Under the pieces are notes generated by a model. The model was not told the DNA's origin. It saw nothing but the letters and a program-made list of their open reading frames with translations, and did no database searches. DNA of 64,000 nucleotides from Durusdinium trenchii (Eukaryota; Sar; Dinophyceae; Suessiales; Symbiodiniaceae), in NCBI GenBank assembly GCA_963970005.1, contig CAXAMN010025250.1:1385164-1449163 (forward strand), given 5' to 3'. The position numbers and the translations under genes are program-made. Below, piece by piece: positions 1-9,318 of this stretch; the stretch's first letter is position 1; each line of letters begins with the position of its first letter.

Positions 1-343
1 CGGCAGGTCCGGGCAGGTAGGGAAGGTCTCGAAGTTTTGTTCGGTTCGGGGCAGGAAGATTGGATAAGGAACAGACAGGCCTCATGTTGGGGGATGATTT
101 GAAGCGGACAAGTTGCTGGAGTGTCAGCAGGTGTATGGTTGATGGTTCTCTCCAAAATCCATTGTGGTTGATTGAGATTCTAGGTGATGGTTTCAGGGTA
201 CTCTTTTTTGTTAGTCAGCTGCCGCCAATGGCATACTGCAGGTATATGTCATTATCATGCACTCTGCAATTTACCATTCAGGTTGGAGCTTCGATGAGTC
301 AACCTCCAAAAGCATCGCAAACCTTGGGTAAATATATATATAT
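1..343. other. Flank left of the first retroelement, no gene seen
   Basis: No convincing coding segment or RNA gene was seen. The stretch ends in an AT dinucleotide tract at about 331-343 that served as the insertion target of the copia-type element starting at 344. Confidence 0.5.
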
Positions 344-516
344 TGTTAATCTCACCCTGGAGTTGAATGATCCTAACCTTGGGGAAACCCGGTCCTCTTG
401 TCCAAGCGGCCTCGCTCTTTGTCGACGATGTTCGGTCCACCCACCCACCCTTTCGGTAGGTTCGATCAAAAGGTCGTCATGCGAGACATCTGATTGGTAA
501 GCTTGTGAGCTTCACA
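344..516 (-). repeat. 3' LTR of the first copia-type element
   Basis: A 173-bp repeat that by eye matches 8443-8615 without differences. In element orientation it starts TGTGAAGCTC and ends GATTAACA. It follows the polypurine tract directly. Confidence 0.95.
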
Positions 517-518
517 CA

Positions 519-532
519 CCCTTTACTCTTTT
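519..532 (-). other. Polypurine tract of the first copia-type element
   Basis: On the minus strand this reads AAAAGAGTAAAGGG and lies two bases before the 3' LTR, the expected place for the plus-strand primer. The TAA stop of the polyprotein (525-523) falls inside this tract. Confidence 0.8.
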
Positions 533-3500
533 ATTTTGTAAAAGACTGTCTCGCCGGTCCATGGGAAGGAAGTCTTTCGATGTGCACATGTTCCCACCCA
601 GTAGCTGCGTTCTCCTGCACACCCCTGTTGGTAGGTGTCCCTAAAAACTTCGAGTTTTCTCAAGTCAACAGGACAGTCAACAACCCCGACAGGTGAAAAC
701 AACTGATATCTTGGTTTCACGTGCACCCGAATGAGTTCTCCCTTTGGACCCATTTTCCAAAAATCCTCCTCATGCATAGATTTGCCGATCTGTTCAGTCA
801 ACATGGCTTCTTCGGATGATCGAGTTGTTGTCGATCCATGCTGCTTGATCCATTTCAGTCGCTCCCGAGCAGTTAGCCGTTCTTTCAACGTGTGGTTTTC
901 GTCCCGAAGGATGTATTTGCCAGTTCTTAAACACTCTCTCAAAGCACTGCTGTCCATTGTCTTCGTCAAGCAGTCGGCTAACATCGCTTGTGAGCAAACC
1001 CACCTGACGGTGGCATTATCACGAAGCCTCTCGCGAATCAGCAGACACTCTATAGTCGTCCTGTGTTCAGAACACTGTGGCAACGCTGTTCGTGTCAAAA
1101 GGTCGTAGGCCGATTTACAGTCGGTGACTAGGCCTGCTTGATTCTGGCTCTTCAACAAAACCTCAGGATTCTTCCAATCACAGTCCGGGTCGAGGATTGT
1201 TGCCCACAGGATCCGGAGCCACAAAAGTCGGTCGACTGAATTGCTCAGTGCTGCTGCCTCGGCACCAAGTGTACTTCTGACAACTCTAGGAATCTTCTTA
1301 CTATACCAGGCGACTGGAGCTACCACAGACCTCTTATTTTCCAAAAGTTCGGGTGTCGTTGCAAAGATTATGGTTCCTTGTTGTGCCGTGGTATGTTTGG
1401 TGCATGAAAAGGAGGCATCCGAGAATGCACAGTAGGTCACTCTCTCGGGCTGGATCGGCAACACCATCAATGAAACACGATTCTGCTTGGCCTCTGTCAG
1501 CACTTTGTTTCCCAAAACTAGATGTTTTACCTGTGCCCTAGTGACCTCACTCTGCAACTCTCCTACTTTGGCTGCTAGATCTGGCCTGCTATGTACTGCT
1601 GCATATTGGAGTGCTCCAATGAGGCTTCTGAAAGCGGTCCTTTCACCTTCTGAAATCAAGGATTCAGGATCTTCTTTGCGTCCCTTCCCAAGAGCGATGG
1701 GTTGTATCTTCTCGATGTAGGGGACCTGGTCGTACTCAATCGATCCATCATCCCACTGCCTAAAATGAATCCCGGTATAGGTGAATTCTCCTTCTTCAAA
1801 AGCCCCAAACTTAAATTTCTTCTCTACCCTACGTAGCATGTCCATAAACTTTGGACTGCCTCCGCCAATGCCGTCGTCAACGTGAATCCCAAGACAGCCT
1901 TCCAGACCATCCTGGGAGTGGTAGGTAAAAACGCAGGGATCGAGAGGTGATTGTCGACATCCTTGGCGTTTCAGTTCATCCCTAAACTCACAGAACCAAA
2001 GAAAGGGAGCATCTATCCTGCCATATGCCCCTCCATCCAGTTGCACCTGGTCTGTCTCTGACATGTTCAGGGCTTCACGCATTTCTGGAACCGGAACTAG
2101 ACCTAGGGGTCGACCGTCACCTTTTCCATGAAGAAAAGCAGTTGAGATATCAAAAGAAATCAAAGGCCATTGATGACTGGCAACTGCTTGAAGCAAAACG
2201 GTCCTTCCATCCTTCGAGAGAGTTGGTGCATCATTGATCACCTGGTCCAAGTCAGGGTCCTCCCAACCTATAACAATCAAACGGGCCTTGGCTTTCTTTC
2301 CTTCAGACGACAGATCCGTAGGTAATTCGTCTCCGGATGCTGTCTTCCAAACATACAGCCATCGGCAACGCATGATGGCATTGTCGGGGATCTTGCCCTG
2401 GGATACTCTTCGAATTGTCTTGTGCTGCAACCAGGCGCCAAGTTCCTTATGCTTGGCCACTGCAAACCGTTTCTGATCTTCCTGGGACAACTCCTTCAAC
2501 TTTATCTCAGTTCTCTTCTTTCGTTCAGAAACAGCGGCCAAAATCAGGGCATCTGGTGTTCCACCAGCACTTTCGATCTCACAGGCAGGTGTCACATCTA
2601 TTTCCCAACACCGCCCCTGACCAACCTCCTGAAAGAAAATGGTATCCCCAAACAATTCATCATCCTCAGGAACCGGAACATCGGTGCCGTCTACCTCAAC
2701 GTTCATGGAAGGTTTTCTAGTCGGAGCAGATACTTCTTCTTCAGGCTCAGGAACCAAAACATCTTCTGGTTCCCCAGGTGTCTCGCCGGGATCGGGCCGC
2801 TCGACATCGGGTTCACTCGGTTCAGGAAGATCATCTGGATCAAGCTCGCACAAGTCCTGGTGACCTATCCTACGAGCCCAATCAGGGGCTGGTACTCTAA
2901 ACTCTTCGGTGTCTTTGATCATCTTCCATTCCCTAAGTGAAGCTGCACGCAACTGTTGTGGACTGGCTCGAACGAGACGATGGGCGTGCACCAACCATAT
3001 CACCTTCCTACTTTCCACAAGGGCGACACGAGCAGGTCCAAACCACTGTCCTCGTTCCCGTCTCATGTTTCCACCTTTTCGTTTCCAATACAAAACCAAG
3101 TCCCCCACCTCAAAATTCTCCCTAACCGGTCTACTTCTCCGCAACATGATCCGTCTTAGACTGTTTGAATTATCCAAGGAAATGAAAGCTCTTCGTGCGG
3201 ATTCTCGGAGGTCTAAAGCTTCTTTGAACTTATTGGGGCCCTCATCTAGCGCTCTTTCATGACTCAGTGCACTATCATCTGAAGTAACGGAACCCGGTAG
3301 TCTGGTCGCACACCCCAAAACCGCTTGTTCGGGTGAGTACCCAGATTTCCGTGTTAATGAGTTTTTCGCATGGCATGCTTGGACTATGGCTCGTTTGAAT
3401 GACTCCTCTTCTAGGATTGGTACCTCTAGATCCATACGTGTCAACATTCCCTTCAGGATGGATCCATGGGCCTCCACCCTGCCTAGTTGCCAATGTGATT

Positions 3501-6500
3501 CACGGGCCGAAACTTTCAGGGTGATCCCTAGTTCTTGTATTCGTGTCATCCATGCCTCGCTCAAATATTCTTTTGCGGGGTCCACATAAATGGTCTTTGG
3601 AGGTCCTGCCCAACTAAACCAGTGATCTTCTAGCAGATTCCATTGTGCACTCGAATCACTACCACATGGTCGGGCTACATGAAACAGTGTCCCTTCATCG
3701 ATAATGTGCGTGAAATGGAATTGGGTTCCCTGAGCATTGGTCCACACTGCACCATCCATACCGATGGTATCATTAAAACCAAGATTCTCATGTATCCCCC
3801 CAACCTTTGAAAGATCGAAGCCTTTCCGGGACTCTGAACATGCATCACACTGGTAATCACGGGCGGCGTCCGTCAACTCCGACTCTGCGTTCGTGGATCG
3901 AAGGAAACGAACAAACGTGTCGGCATCCGGATGTCCAAGTCTGTGGTGTACCTGTTGAATCCACTTTTGTTTCTCCCTATCTAGATTCAGGTAACCAGGT
4001 CCATGTCTTGACAAATTCCGGGGTGGTCTTCCAGGAATCTCTAACTCTTCCCCTGATGTCTGAGGATCTCCCTTCTTTTCGGGGTCATCTTCCATCAAGT
4101 CAGTGTCCCCCATCCCCATTCTAGACCTCTTTCCTACGTAGGTTTCTTGTTCTGGAACATCTTCAATCTTTCGTTTCTCCCCGACGGGTTCAATCATCAT
4201 GTCGTCTTTCCTAGGTTCCCGGCCGGACGTTTCAGGTTGCTTAGTACCAAACAGGGTTAAAGTAATCTTCGAAGGAATCCCTTTTCTGATGCGCTGCCGC
4301 TGTGGCAGCTTTTGCCATTCCTCTTCCTCTCCGACTTGTTCGATATTTCCGGACGATCGACGAAGTGAAAAAGTTTTTCTGAAAACAAGATCTTCCAAAG
4401 GAGTAGACGCTTTGGGAATCCTCAACCGTTCAGTCCCTCGACATACCTCTGCATGTACTAGTCGGAAGGTACAGAAACCCTGGGCCTGTTTGAAAACAGC
4501 AGTTTCCGGTCCTAGAACTATTGAACCTACTCTCGGGGCCAGTTTGTCCAGGTCTCCAAAAAGGGTCTTGATTCTCTTTTCAAAGTCCATCCTACGATTG
4601 ACATCCAAATCTTTATCTTCTTGCGTCCTCTCTCCTACCGTTTGCTTCGAGATGAGTCGTCTTCGTTTCAATGCCTCCCCTACCAATACCTCATCTACTT
4701 CTTGTCCTTGTTCTGAAATTAAGAGTTCATCAAACACTAAAGGACGTTCTTGAGGATCGATCTGTACAGCTCGAACCACTGCACGCGCAAAGTCTGACGA
4801 GTACTTCGCAGCGAAGGCAGAAAGTGGCATCCACCTTCCAAGGTGTTTCACCTGTCCTGCAATCTGCTTATGTTCATGTTTCTTGCGACAGTATCGACAG
4901 TCTAGCGCTCTATGCAAATTTCGGGAGGTCGTCAAAACTATCGTTCTCTTTCTCATCGACTCACCCTTCCAATTCAGCCTACCCACTTCACACATGTCAA
5001 AAACCGTTGGCAGAGTACCCCATCTCAATTGTTCCAATTCGGGTTGAACTACCATCTCAGAACCGACAGGCTGTTCCAAATGAAAATGTCTTCCATGTTC
5101 TACCTGGTACATGAATAGTTCTTCACACAAACTCAAGTTTGGTCTTTCATGTTTTCTCCCGTCTAGTATGTAGGTTCTCAGTTGTTTGCTTCTGCCCATG
5201 TTGCGTCTGGAGAAATTTCCCCAAAACTTGCAGTCAGGTGAAGCCCAAATGTGTGTGGGCTGCTGTGTTTCCAGGATCTGCCATAGCTTGTTCTGACCCT
5301 CAGGGGTCCGGAGATCACCATCCTGGATTGTGAATCGACGGGTCTTCAACCCCATCTGGCTTGCTATCTGTGTCAGGTGGGAGTTTGGATAACAGTAGAT
5401 TTCCAGGATGTCCAATCTCTCCTTCGAATTGTGGGTTCGTGGTGCTAAGTGTCGTGTCCGGATGTCAGCTGAGTGGTTTGCCAACTCTTGCATCTGAAAC
5501 TCAATCTTTTCCACCAGGTTAGCTAACTCCTTGGCAAAGAAGTCGTTGATTGGAGTGTCCATACTGGTATGAAGTTCAAACGAAGGTTGGTTCTCATAAC
5601 TCAACTTCTCACTTGTATCATTCATGATTCCTCTGCTGGCATCAGGAAAGCCAACTCGCGTTGCAGAATGGCTATCTGCGTCTGGATCTGGGTCACTCGA
5701 TCTCGGTTCTCCTTCGCAAGGTCCACCTGCATCTTCTGATGGTCCTCGAGAAGTGGCACTCCTCGTTTTCCCGGTGCCGATCCACTTGCCATGGATGGGA
5801 TTCCCACGGGAACTTCCGAGCGGTGGTAGCTGTTCAGGTCGTCGATCACATCCCAGTCTGTGGCTGTCGCTCCCTGCTGTGCCCACTCCTCTCGGGTCTT
5901 CTTGATCATCTGAGGCGTCAGCACTGGCTGCTGGCTTTCCACCGGCATGGTCGTCTCCATCCGAGCGGTGGCCAACACATAGTTGTGAAAGCTGAGAGCC
6001 CAGGCTGAAGTGCAATCTCCCTTTCGTTTCATGAACTCCACGTAGCTCGCATCGATGGCCAGGACCTGGGCAAATGTCTTGCCTGCATGCTTGCCGCCTC
6101 CCAAGACCTGATCTCCCCACTGCCTCAATGTGGTCACACCCGGCGGCTTGACGATCTTGGCATCGTTGACCGATGAGATGTTGGTCAACGTTGCATCTTC
6201 TGGAAAGGTCAGGGGACTGTCCAGTCCCGACACCGCCGCATATGTTGGGATCACCTTCTTGGGCGCCATGGAGTAGGTGATTGGCTTGGGAAATCTCGGC
6301 ACTGCTTGAAACTCGAAGGGCTGCTGGGCATGTCTGTCGTGTCATCTCTGTGCTCGGCTGGTTCGTGTCTGTGTTTGTCGTTGTGAGGTTGTTTCCATGA
6401 CCGTTTACATTGGAAAACTCTAGCATATGAGTCACGACCTCCCAAGTCTCATTCTGCACTTCCGCACTGCCAGCATGTTTCATGACATCTAACAAGTCAA

Positions 6501-8307
6501 CCAAGAACAAACCTTTCTCACTCACCGTCAATGGAACACTCACACGTCCATGAAACATGCACAATTCACGCTTCGAGGTGCAAATATCTGCCGACACTGC
6601 TTTGCAAAAGGCATTTGACAGTAAAAAAGGAGTAGTGCCATCAACCACTTCAAGCTTTAGCCAACGCTTACCAAAAGGCAGAAAAACCGCACCTAGACTC
6701 TTCAATGTCCCATTGTTTCCGAATCTAAACACGGTATCAGACTTCTGCCATGAGATCTGACGTGCATATTCCTTCGGCAAATTGACGAGCAGCTGCTCTA
6801 GTCTCTTTTTTCCAATCACGGACTTAGAGGCTCCTGTGTCCAGGATTGCTACACTACCGTGGTCTACAAAAAACATCGGCTCATGTGGGTCTTCATGCCT
6901 GACACGTTTCCCCAGTGTAAGGCCCCCTAAGCCTCGTCTCAGCTGTTGTTTCAACTCTTGGAGGGACAGAGCAGCAAAAACGAATTCTTCATTAACACGG
7001 ATTCTTGTTTCAGAATACCGACAAAATTTTGTGGGTTTGTTTCCAGCACCGGCCTGGCTGTCTTCAAAATTCCCGGTCGAGCTCATGCCAGGGTCGGTCA
7101 ACAACATCGTCTCATTCACATCGTTCTGAATCGTCGCCTTCTCCTGGACGACGGGCCACCACTCAGGGAGCATCTGTTCTAGTGAGATCGGGAGTCTTTC
7201 CAAGACCTCCGAGTCGACCTCTGACACATTCTCCCCAACCAAAGTGGACATGTGGATCTCCGCTGAAGGCGCTGCGGCATTCGAAGTCGTGCCCTTGTTT
7301 GGGCATTCCTGTCGCCAATGCCCACGAGCTCCGCAAAGACGACAATGGGAATTAGCTATGCGGTCCGCCAGTGACTGGCGTCTGCGGAAACCATCTTTTG
7401 CATTCCACGGACCCTTCTTGGATCCTTTGTTCTTTCCTTTCCCCTTCGACGGCGGCCAGAAACCACGGGCACGGATCTTATCTCGAACTCGGCCTCTGGC
7501 TTCTGTGTATGCTGAGAAGCACATGCTCAAATCGACGTTGTCCTGACAAGCTTCGATCAACTGGTCTTCAAACTCCGTGATCATCAAGGCATCCTCATCG
7601 CCTTGTTCCATCAACACCTGAAGACCCATCTCGTCGTCAATCTGGTTGTCATCCTCCGTGAAGTAGGTCGGAATGGTCATCTCTTCTTCATCATCAACGA
7701 AATTGACTGGATAGACCTTCTTCTTTGGCTCGGAACCGGATGCACCCACCAGGATGCGAGGAGCAAGTTGTCTCATGGAGTCTTCCACTTTCTTGGCCTT
7801 GAGCTCCCCGGCACACATGGCAAGTACCCGCTTCTTGTCTTCTCCATTCAAACCACTTTGACGCAGCATGATGAATGCTTTGATCTCTTGAATGGTCACA
7901 TTCTTGATCTCAGCAAAGGCAACATTCATACGGTTCACGTATGAAAACACTGACTCATCTGTCTTCTGGGTCACCTTGTACAGAGCCCTCTCGAATTTTT
8001 CATAGGTCTGGAGTTCAGCAGAGTCCTCCCAATCGGCCACCGCACTCAGCAAGAGCTTGATGCCTCCATTTGGGTCCGAGAGCTTTTCACCATCTAGGGC
8101 TTTGACCTGAGCCCAGGCGGTGCCCTTCATCAGAAGTGCCAGTCTGGGAGCTAGCATAGAACGGTCCTTGACGGGGCAGATGGAGTACAAGAAACGAATC
8201 TTGTCGGCATACTCCCTCGGGTCGTCAACTGACGGGTCAAAACCCGGAAGAAGACTCCAGATGTGTCCGGCCTTTTCTTCTCCCGAACTTCCTTCCGTTC
8301 CGGCCAT
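523..8307 (-). CDS. Copia-type gag-pro-MTase-like-int-RT-RNaseH polyprotein, 2594 aa
   Basis: ATG at 8307-8305, stop TAA 6 nt before the 3' LTR. Domains by approximate residue: Gag with a CCHC knuckle (C-X2-C-X4-H-X4-C) near 323-336; aspartic protease with DTGAS near 489; a Ser/Arg/Gly/His-rich stretch at about 669-894 that lies opposite another reading frame (see the 5622-6302 entry); a C5-methyltransferase-like region at about 960-1140 with LDILEIYCYP, SPDCKFWG and LEQP, degenerate copies of the SAM-binding, PC and ENV motifs; integrase zinc part with HHRLGH near 1454 and CDAC; integrase catalytic D, D and E near 1516, 1575 and 1611 (GMDGA, VDPAKEY, GRVEAHG); RT with STAFLHG near 2056 and HVDDG near 2143; RNase H with SDAS near 2298, GAEAAA, TDCKSA and ADCLTK near 2445; and a tail of about 145 residues. 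Domain order and active-site residues are seen directly. The methyltransferase-like call rests on known dinoflagellate copia families. Confidence 0.95.
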   Translation of the reverse strand: MAGTEGSSGEEKAGHIWSLLPGFDPSVDDPREYADKIRFLYSICPVKDRSMLAPRLALLMKGTAWAQVKALDGEKLSDPNGGIKLLLSAVADWEDSAELQTYEKFERALYKVTQKTDESVFSYVNRMNVAFAEIKNVTIQEIKAFIMLRQSGLNGEDKKRVLAMCAGELKAKKVEDSMRQLAPRILVGASGSEPKKKVYPVNFVDDEEEMTIPTYFTEDDNQIDDEMGLQVLMEQGDEDALMITEFEDQLIEACQDNVDLSMCFSAYTEARGRVRDKIRARGFWPPSKGKGKNKGSKKGPWNAKDGFRRRQSLADRIANSHCRLCGARGHWRQECPNKGTTSNAAAPSAEIHMSTLVGENVSEVDSEVLERLPISLEQMLPEWWPVVQEKATIQNDVNETMLLTDPGMSSTGNFEDSQAGAGNKPTKFCRYSETRIRVNEEFVFAALSLQELKQQLRRGLGGLTLGKRVRHEDPHEPMFFVDHGSVAILDTGASKSVIGKKRLEQLLVNLPKEYARQISWQKSDTVFRFGNNGTLKSLGAVFLPFGKRWLKLEVVDGTTPFLLSNAFCKAVSADICTSKRELCMFHGRVSVPLTVSEKGLFLVDLLDVMKHAGSAEVQNETWEVVTHMLEFSNVNGHGNNLTTTNTDTNQPSTEMTRQTCPAALRVSSSAEISQANHLLHGAQEGDPNICGGVGTGQSPDLSRRCNVDQHLIGQRCQDRQAAGCDHIEAVGRSGLGRRQACRQDICPGPGHRCELRGVHETKGRLHFSLGSQLSQLCVGHRSDGDDHAGGKPAASADASDDQEDPRGVGTAGSDSHRLGCDRRPEQLPPLGSSRGNPIHGKWIGTGKTRSATSRGPSEDAGGPCEGEPRSSDPDPDADSHSATRVGFPDASRGIMNDTSEKLSYENQPSFELHTSMDTPINDFFAKELANLVEKIEFQMQELANHSADIRTRHLAPRTHNSKERLDILEIYCYPNSHLTQIASQMGLKTRRFTIQDGDLRTPEGQNKLWQILETQQPTHIWASPDCKFWGNFSRRNMGRSKQLRTYILDGRKHERPNLSLCEELFMYQVEHGRHFHLEQPVGSEMVVQPELEQLRWGTLPTVFDMCEVGRLNWKGESMRKRTIVLTTSRNLHRALDCRYCRKKHEHKQIAGQVKHLGRWMPLSAFAAKYSSDFARAVVRAVQIDPQERPLVFDELLISEQGQEVDEVLVGEALKRRRLISKQTVGERTQEDKDLDVNRRMDFEKRIKTLFGDLDKLAPRVGSIVLGPETAVFKQAQGFCTFRLVHAEVCRGTERLRIPKASTPLEDLVFRKTFSLRRSSGNIEQVGEEEEWQKLPQRQRIRKGIPSKITLTLFGTKQPETSGREPRKDDMMIEPVGEKRKIEDVPEQETYVGKRSRMGMGDTDLMEDDPEKKGDPQTSGEELEIPGRPPRNLSRHGPGYLNLDREKQKWIQQVHHRLGHPDADTFVRFLRSTNAESELTDAARDYQCDACSESRKGFDLSKVGGIHENLGFNDTIGMDGAVWTNAQGTQFHFTHIIDEGTLFHVARPCGSDSSAQWNLLEDHWFSWAGPPKTIYVDPAKEYLSEAWMTRIQELGITLKVSARESHWQLGRVEAHGSILKGMLTRMDLEVPILEEESFKRAIVQACHAKNSLTRKSGYSPEQAVLGCATRLPGSVTSDDSALSHERALDEGPNKFKEALDLRESARRAFISLDNSNSLRRIMLRRSRPVRENFEVGDLVLYWKRKGGNMRRERGQWFGPARVALVESRKVIWLVHAHRLVRASPQQLRAASLREWKMIKDTEEFRVPAPDWARRIGHQDLCELDPDDLPEPSEPDVERPDPGETPGEPEDVLVPEPEEEVSAPTRKPSMNVEVDGTDVPVPEDDELFGDTIFFQEVGQGRCWEIDVTPACEIESAGGTPDALILAAVSERKKRTEIKLKELSQEDQKRFAVAKHKELGAWLQHKTIRRVSQGKIPDNAIMRCRWLYVWKTASGDELPTDLSSEGKKAKARLIVIGWEDPDLDQVINDAPTLSKDGRTVLLQAVASHQWPLISFDISTAFLHGKGDGRPLGLVPVPEMREALNMSETDQVQLDGGAYGRIDAPFLWFCEFRDELKRQGCRQSPLDPCVFTYHSQDGLEGCLGIHVDDGIGGGSPKFMDMLRRVEKKFKFGAFEEGEFTYTGIHFRQWDDGSIEYDQVPYIEKIQPIALGKGRKEDPESLISEGERTAFRSLIGALQYAAVHSRPDLAAKVGELQSEVTRAQVKHLVLGNKVLTEAKQNRVSLMVLPIQPERVTYCAFSDASFSCTKHTTAQQGTIIFATTPELLENKRSVVAPVAWYSKKIPRVVRSTLGAEAAALSNSVDRLLWLRILWATILDPDCDWKNPEVLLKSQNQAGLVTDCKSAYDLLTRTALPQCSEHRTTIECLLIRERLRDNATVRWVCSQAMLADCLTKTMDSSALRECLRTGKYILRDENHTLKERLTARERLKWIKQHGSTTTRSSEEAMLTEQIGKSMHEEDFWKMGPKGELIRVHVKPRYQLFSPVGVVDCPVDLRKLEVFRDTYQQGCAGERSYWVGTCAHRKTSFPWTGETVFYKIKE
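5622..6302 (-). CDS. Overprinted second ORF inside the copia polyprotein, ExoX-C-like motif and coiled coil
   Basis: This frame is +1 relative to the polyprotein and is open for 226 codons. The best start is the ATG at 6269-6267 (MAPKK...), giving 215 aa. The product looks more protein-like than the overlapped polyprotein segment. Residues about 50-75 hold a GGKHAGKTFAQVL...Y pattern like the small GKHKGKTF module found at exonuclease X C-termini. The last 40 residues form a heptad-like helix with QIQTQIAILQREL. Its TGA (5624-5622) overlaps an ATG of the main frame (5625-5623) as ATGA, and that ATG begins MNDTSEKL, exactly where the main frame becomes protein-like again. It could be an independent ORF, reached by frameshift or reinitiation, or the original frame of a captured segment. 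The function is unknown. Confidence 0.6.
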   Translation of the reverse strand: MPRFPKPITYSMAPKKVIPTYAAVSGLDSPLTFPEDATLTNISSVNDAKIVKPPGVTTLRQWGDQVLGGGKHAGKTFAQVLAIDASYVEFMKRKGDCTSAWALSFHNYVLATARMETTMPVESQQPVLTPQMIKKTREEWAQQGATATDWDVIDDLNSYHRSEVPVGIPSMASGSAPGKRGVPLLEDHQKMQVDLAKENRDRVTQIQTQIAILQRELAFLMPAEES

Positions 8308-8430
8308 GGCTCAGTGGTCGAAGGAAAGGTAAAATGTCGTGCAACAAAATTCTGGGATCAAATGCAACCTATCCTAGGTTAATTACTCACTGGAGAACCC
8401 CTCCAAAATGCCTACGCCTCCTTGCGGAGG

Positions 8431-8442
8431 CTCCGCTACCAA
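8431..8442 (-). other. tRNA primer-binding site of the first element (initiator-Met-like 3' end)
   Basis: The minus strand next to the 5' LTR reads TTGGTAGCGGAG. The complementary tRNA end would be CUCCGCUACCA, fitting the conserved ...CUACCA end of eukaryotic initiator tRNA-Met. This is conventional priming from a full-length tRNA 3' end. Confidence 0.75.
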
Positions 8443-8615
8443 TGTTAATCTCACCCTGGAGTTGAATGATCCTAACCTTGGGGAAACCCGGTCCTCTTGT
8501 CCAAGCGGCCTCGCTCTTTGTCGACGATGTTCGGTCCACCCACCCACCCTTTCGGTAGGTTCGATCAAAAGGTCGTCATGCGAGACATCTGATTGGTAAG
8601 CTTGTGAGCTTCACA
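8443..8615 (-). repeat. 5' LTR of the first copia-type element
   Basis: 173 bp, matching the 3' LTR at 344-516 by eye. It would carry the promoter and transcription start in element orientation; no TATA or other promoter motif was identified with confidence. Confidence 0.95.
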
Positions 8616-9140
8616 ATATATGTATATGAATAACCATACAGATCTTTTTTTAGCCACGTTTCTTGACTCTTGTGCGAGTGAGATATTGCAAGTCATGCTG
8701 TTGCTGGCGTGACACCGAACCTCGCCCGTGGAGTCCAAGAATGCGCTGTTTGACGCCTCGAAAGGGTCGCATGTGACTCCATGTGACTGGTGCAACGGAT
8801 TTCGGGGGCTTCGCTGCAAAGCTCGCTGGTGCAAAGCTTGATTTTTGGGGCAGGAGAGCGAACTCATTGCCACATGGCAAGGAAAGCACACTTGGGACAA
8901 GGTCGATGGTCGAGGCATCTTCCTCAGCCAGGTTTAATGCTTTTGTTTAGCGCCCCGGACATCTTCTGCTCGCTTATGCAAGGTCTTCATGGAATTCAGG
9001 GTTGGGGCTTGGGTGTCTTGGTTTGGATTCACACAACCGGAACCCATTTGGTGTCCCAACCCATTCAAAAAACTTCACCCAACACTTAGATGAAAGACAC
9101 CATAGAAGACGGTAAAACACCTCCCTTTCAATCCTTTCAG
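8616..9140. other. Between the first element and the next exon, weak coding signal only
   Basis: A GC3-richer open segment on the minus strand at about 8690-8757 (after an AG|G acceptor) could be an exon, but frame and strand are not certain. Nothing else was recognised. Confidence 0.3.
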
Positions 9141-9318
9141 ACAGGGGCTTGAACCCCCAAGAAACGAGATGAAGATTTGCCCATTTGTCCATGCTCAACT
9201 TGCCGAGGATACTGAAAAGGTCCCTGGTCCTGAGCTGAAGCAGTTGGAACTAGGCCCGGGAGTTGACCGCGAGACCTGGACTTTGGAACCTGATGGAAGC
9301 CCGACGGAAGTCCCATAA
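9141..9318 (+). CDS. Candidate terminal exon of an unknown gene
   Basis: The frame is open from a pyrimidine-rich acceptor (..CCTTTCAG, AG at 9139-9140) to TAA at 9316-9318. It encodes a hydrophilic, acidic C-terminus that includes KICPFVHAQ and DRETWTLEPDG. From the internal ATG at 9169 it would be 49 codons. Composition and third-position GC are gene-like, but no family was recognised. It could be the end of the gene lying left of the reductase gene, with upstream exons not found. Confidence 0.5.

Larger units (their letters stand above)
344..8615 (-). mobile_element. Complete Ty1/copia-type LTR retrotransposon, minus strand
   Basis: The element is bounded by two 173-bp direct repeats that look identical by eye (344-516 and 8443-8615) and, read on the minus strand, begin TG and end CA. 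A primer-binding site lies directly inside the 5' LTR (8431-8442) and a purine tract inside the 3' LTR (519-532). The flanks read ATATAT on both sides (338-343 and 8616-8621), so the target duplication is 4 or 6 bp of ambiguous AT sequence. The interior is one open reading frame with gag, protease, integrase, RT and RNase H in copia order (integrase before RT). Identical LTRs and an intact frame suggest a recent and possibly autonomous insertion. Confidence 0.95.

Noticed and set aside
9135..9175. Minus-strand GGGGGTTCAAGCCCC resembling a tRNA T-arm / B box
   Set aside because: The T-stem does not pair fully, no A box or acceptor stem is nearby, and the stretch lies at the start of a convincing plus-strand coding exon.
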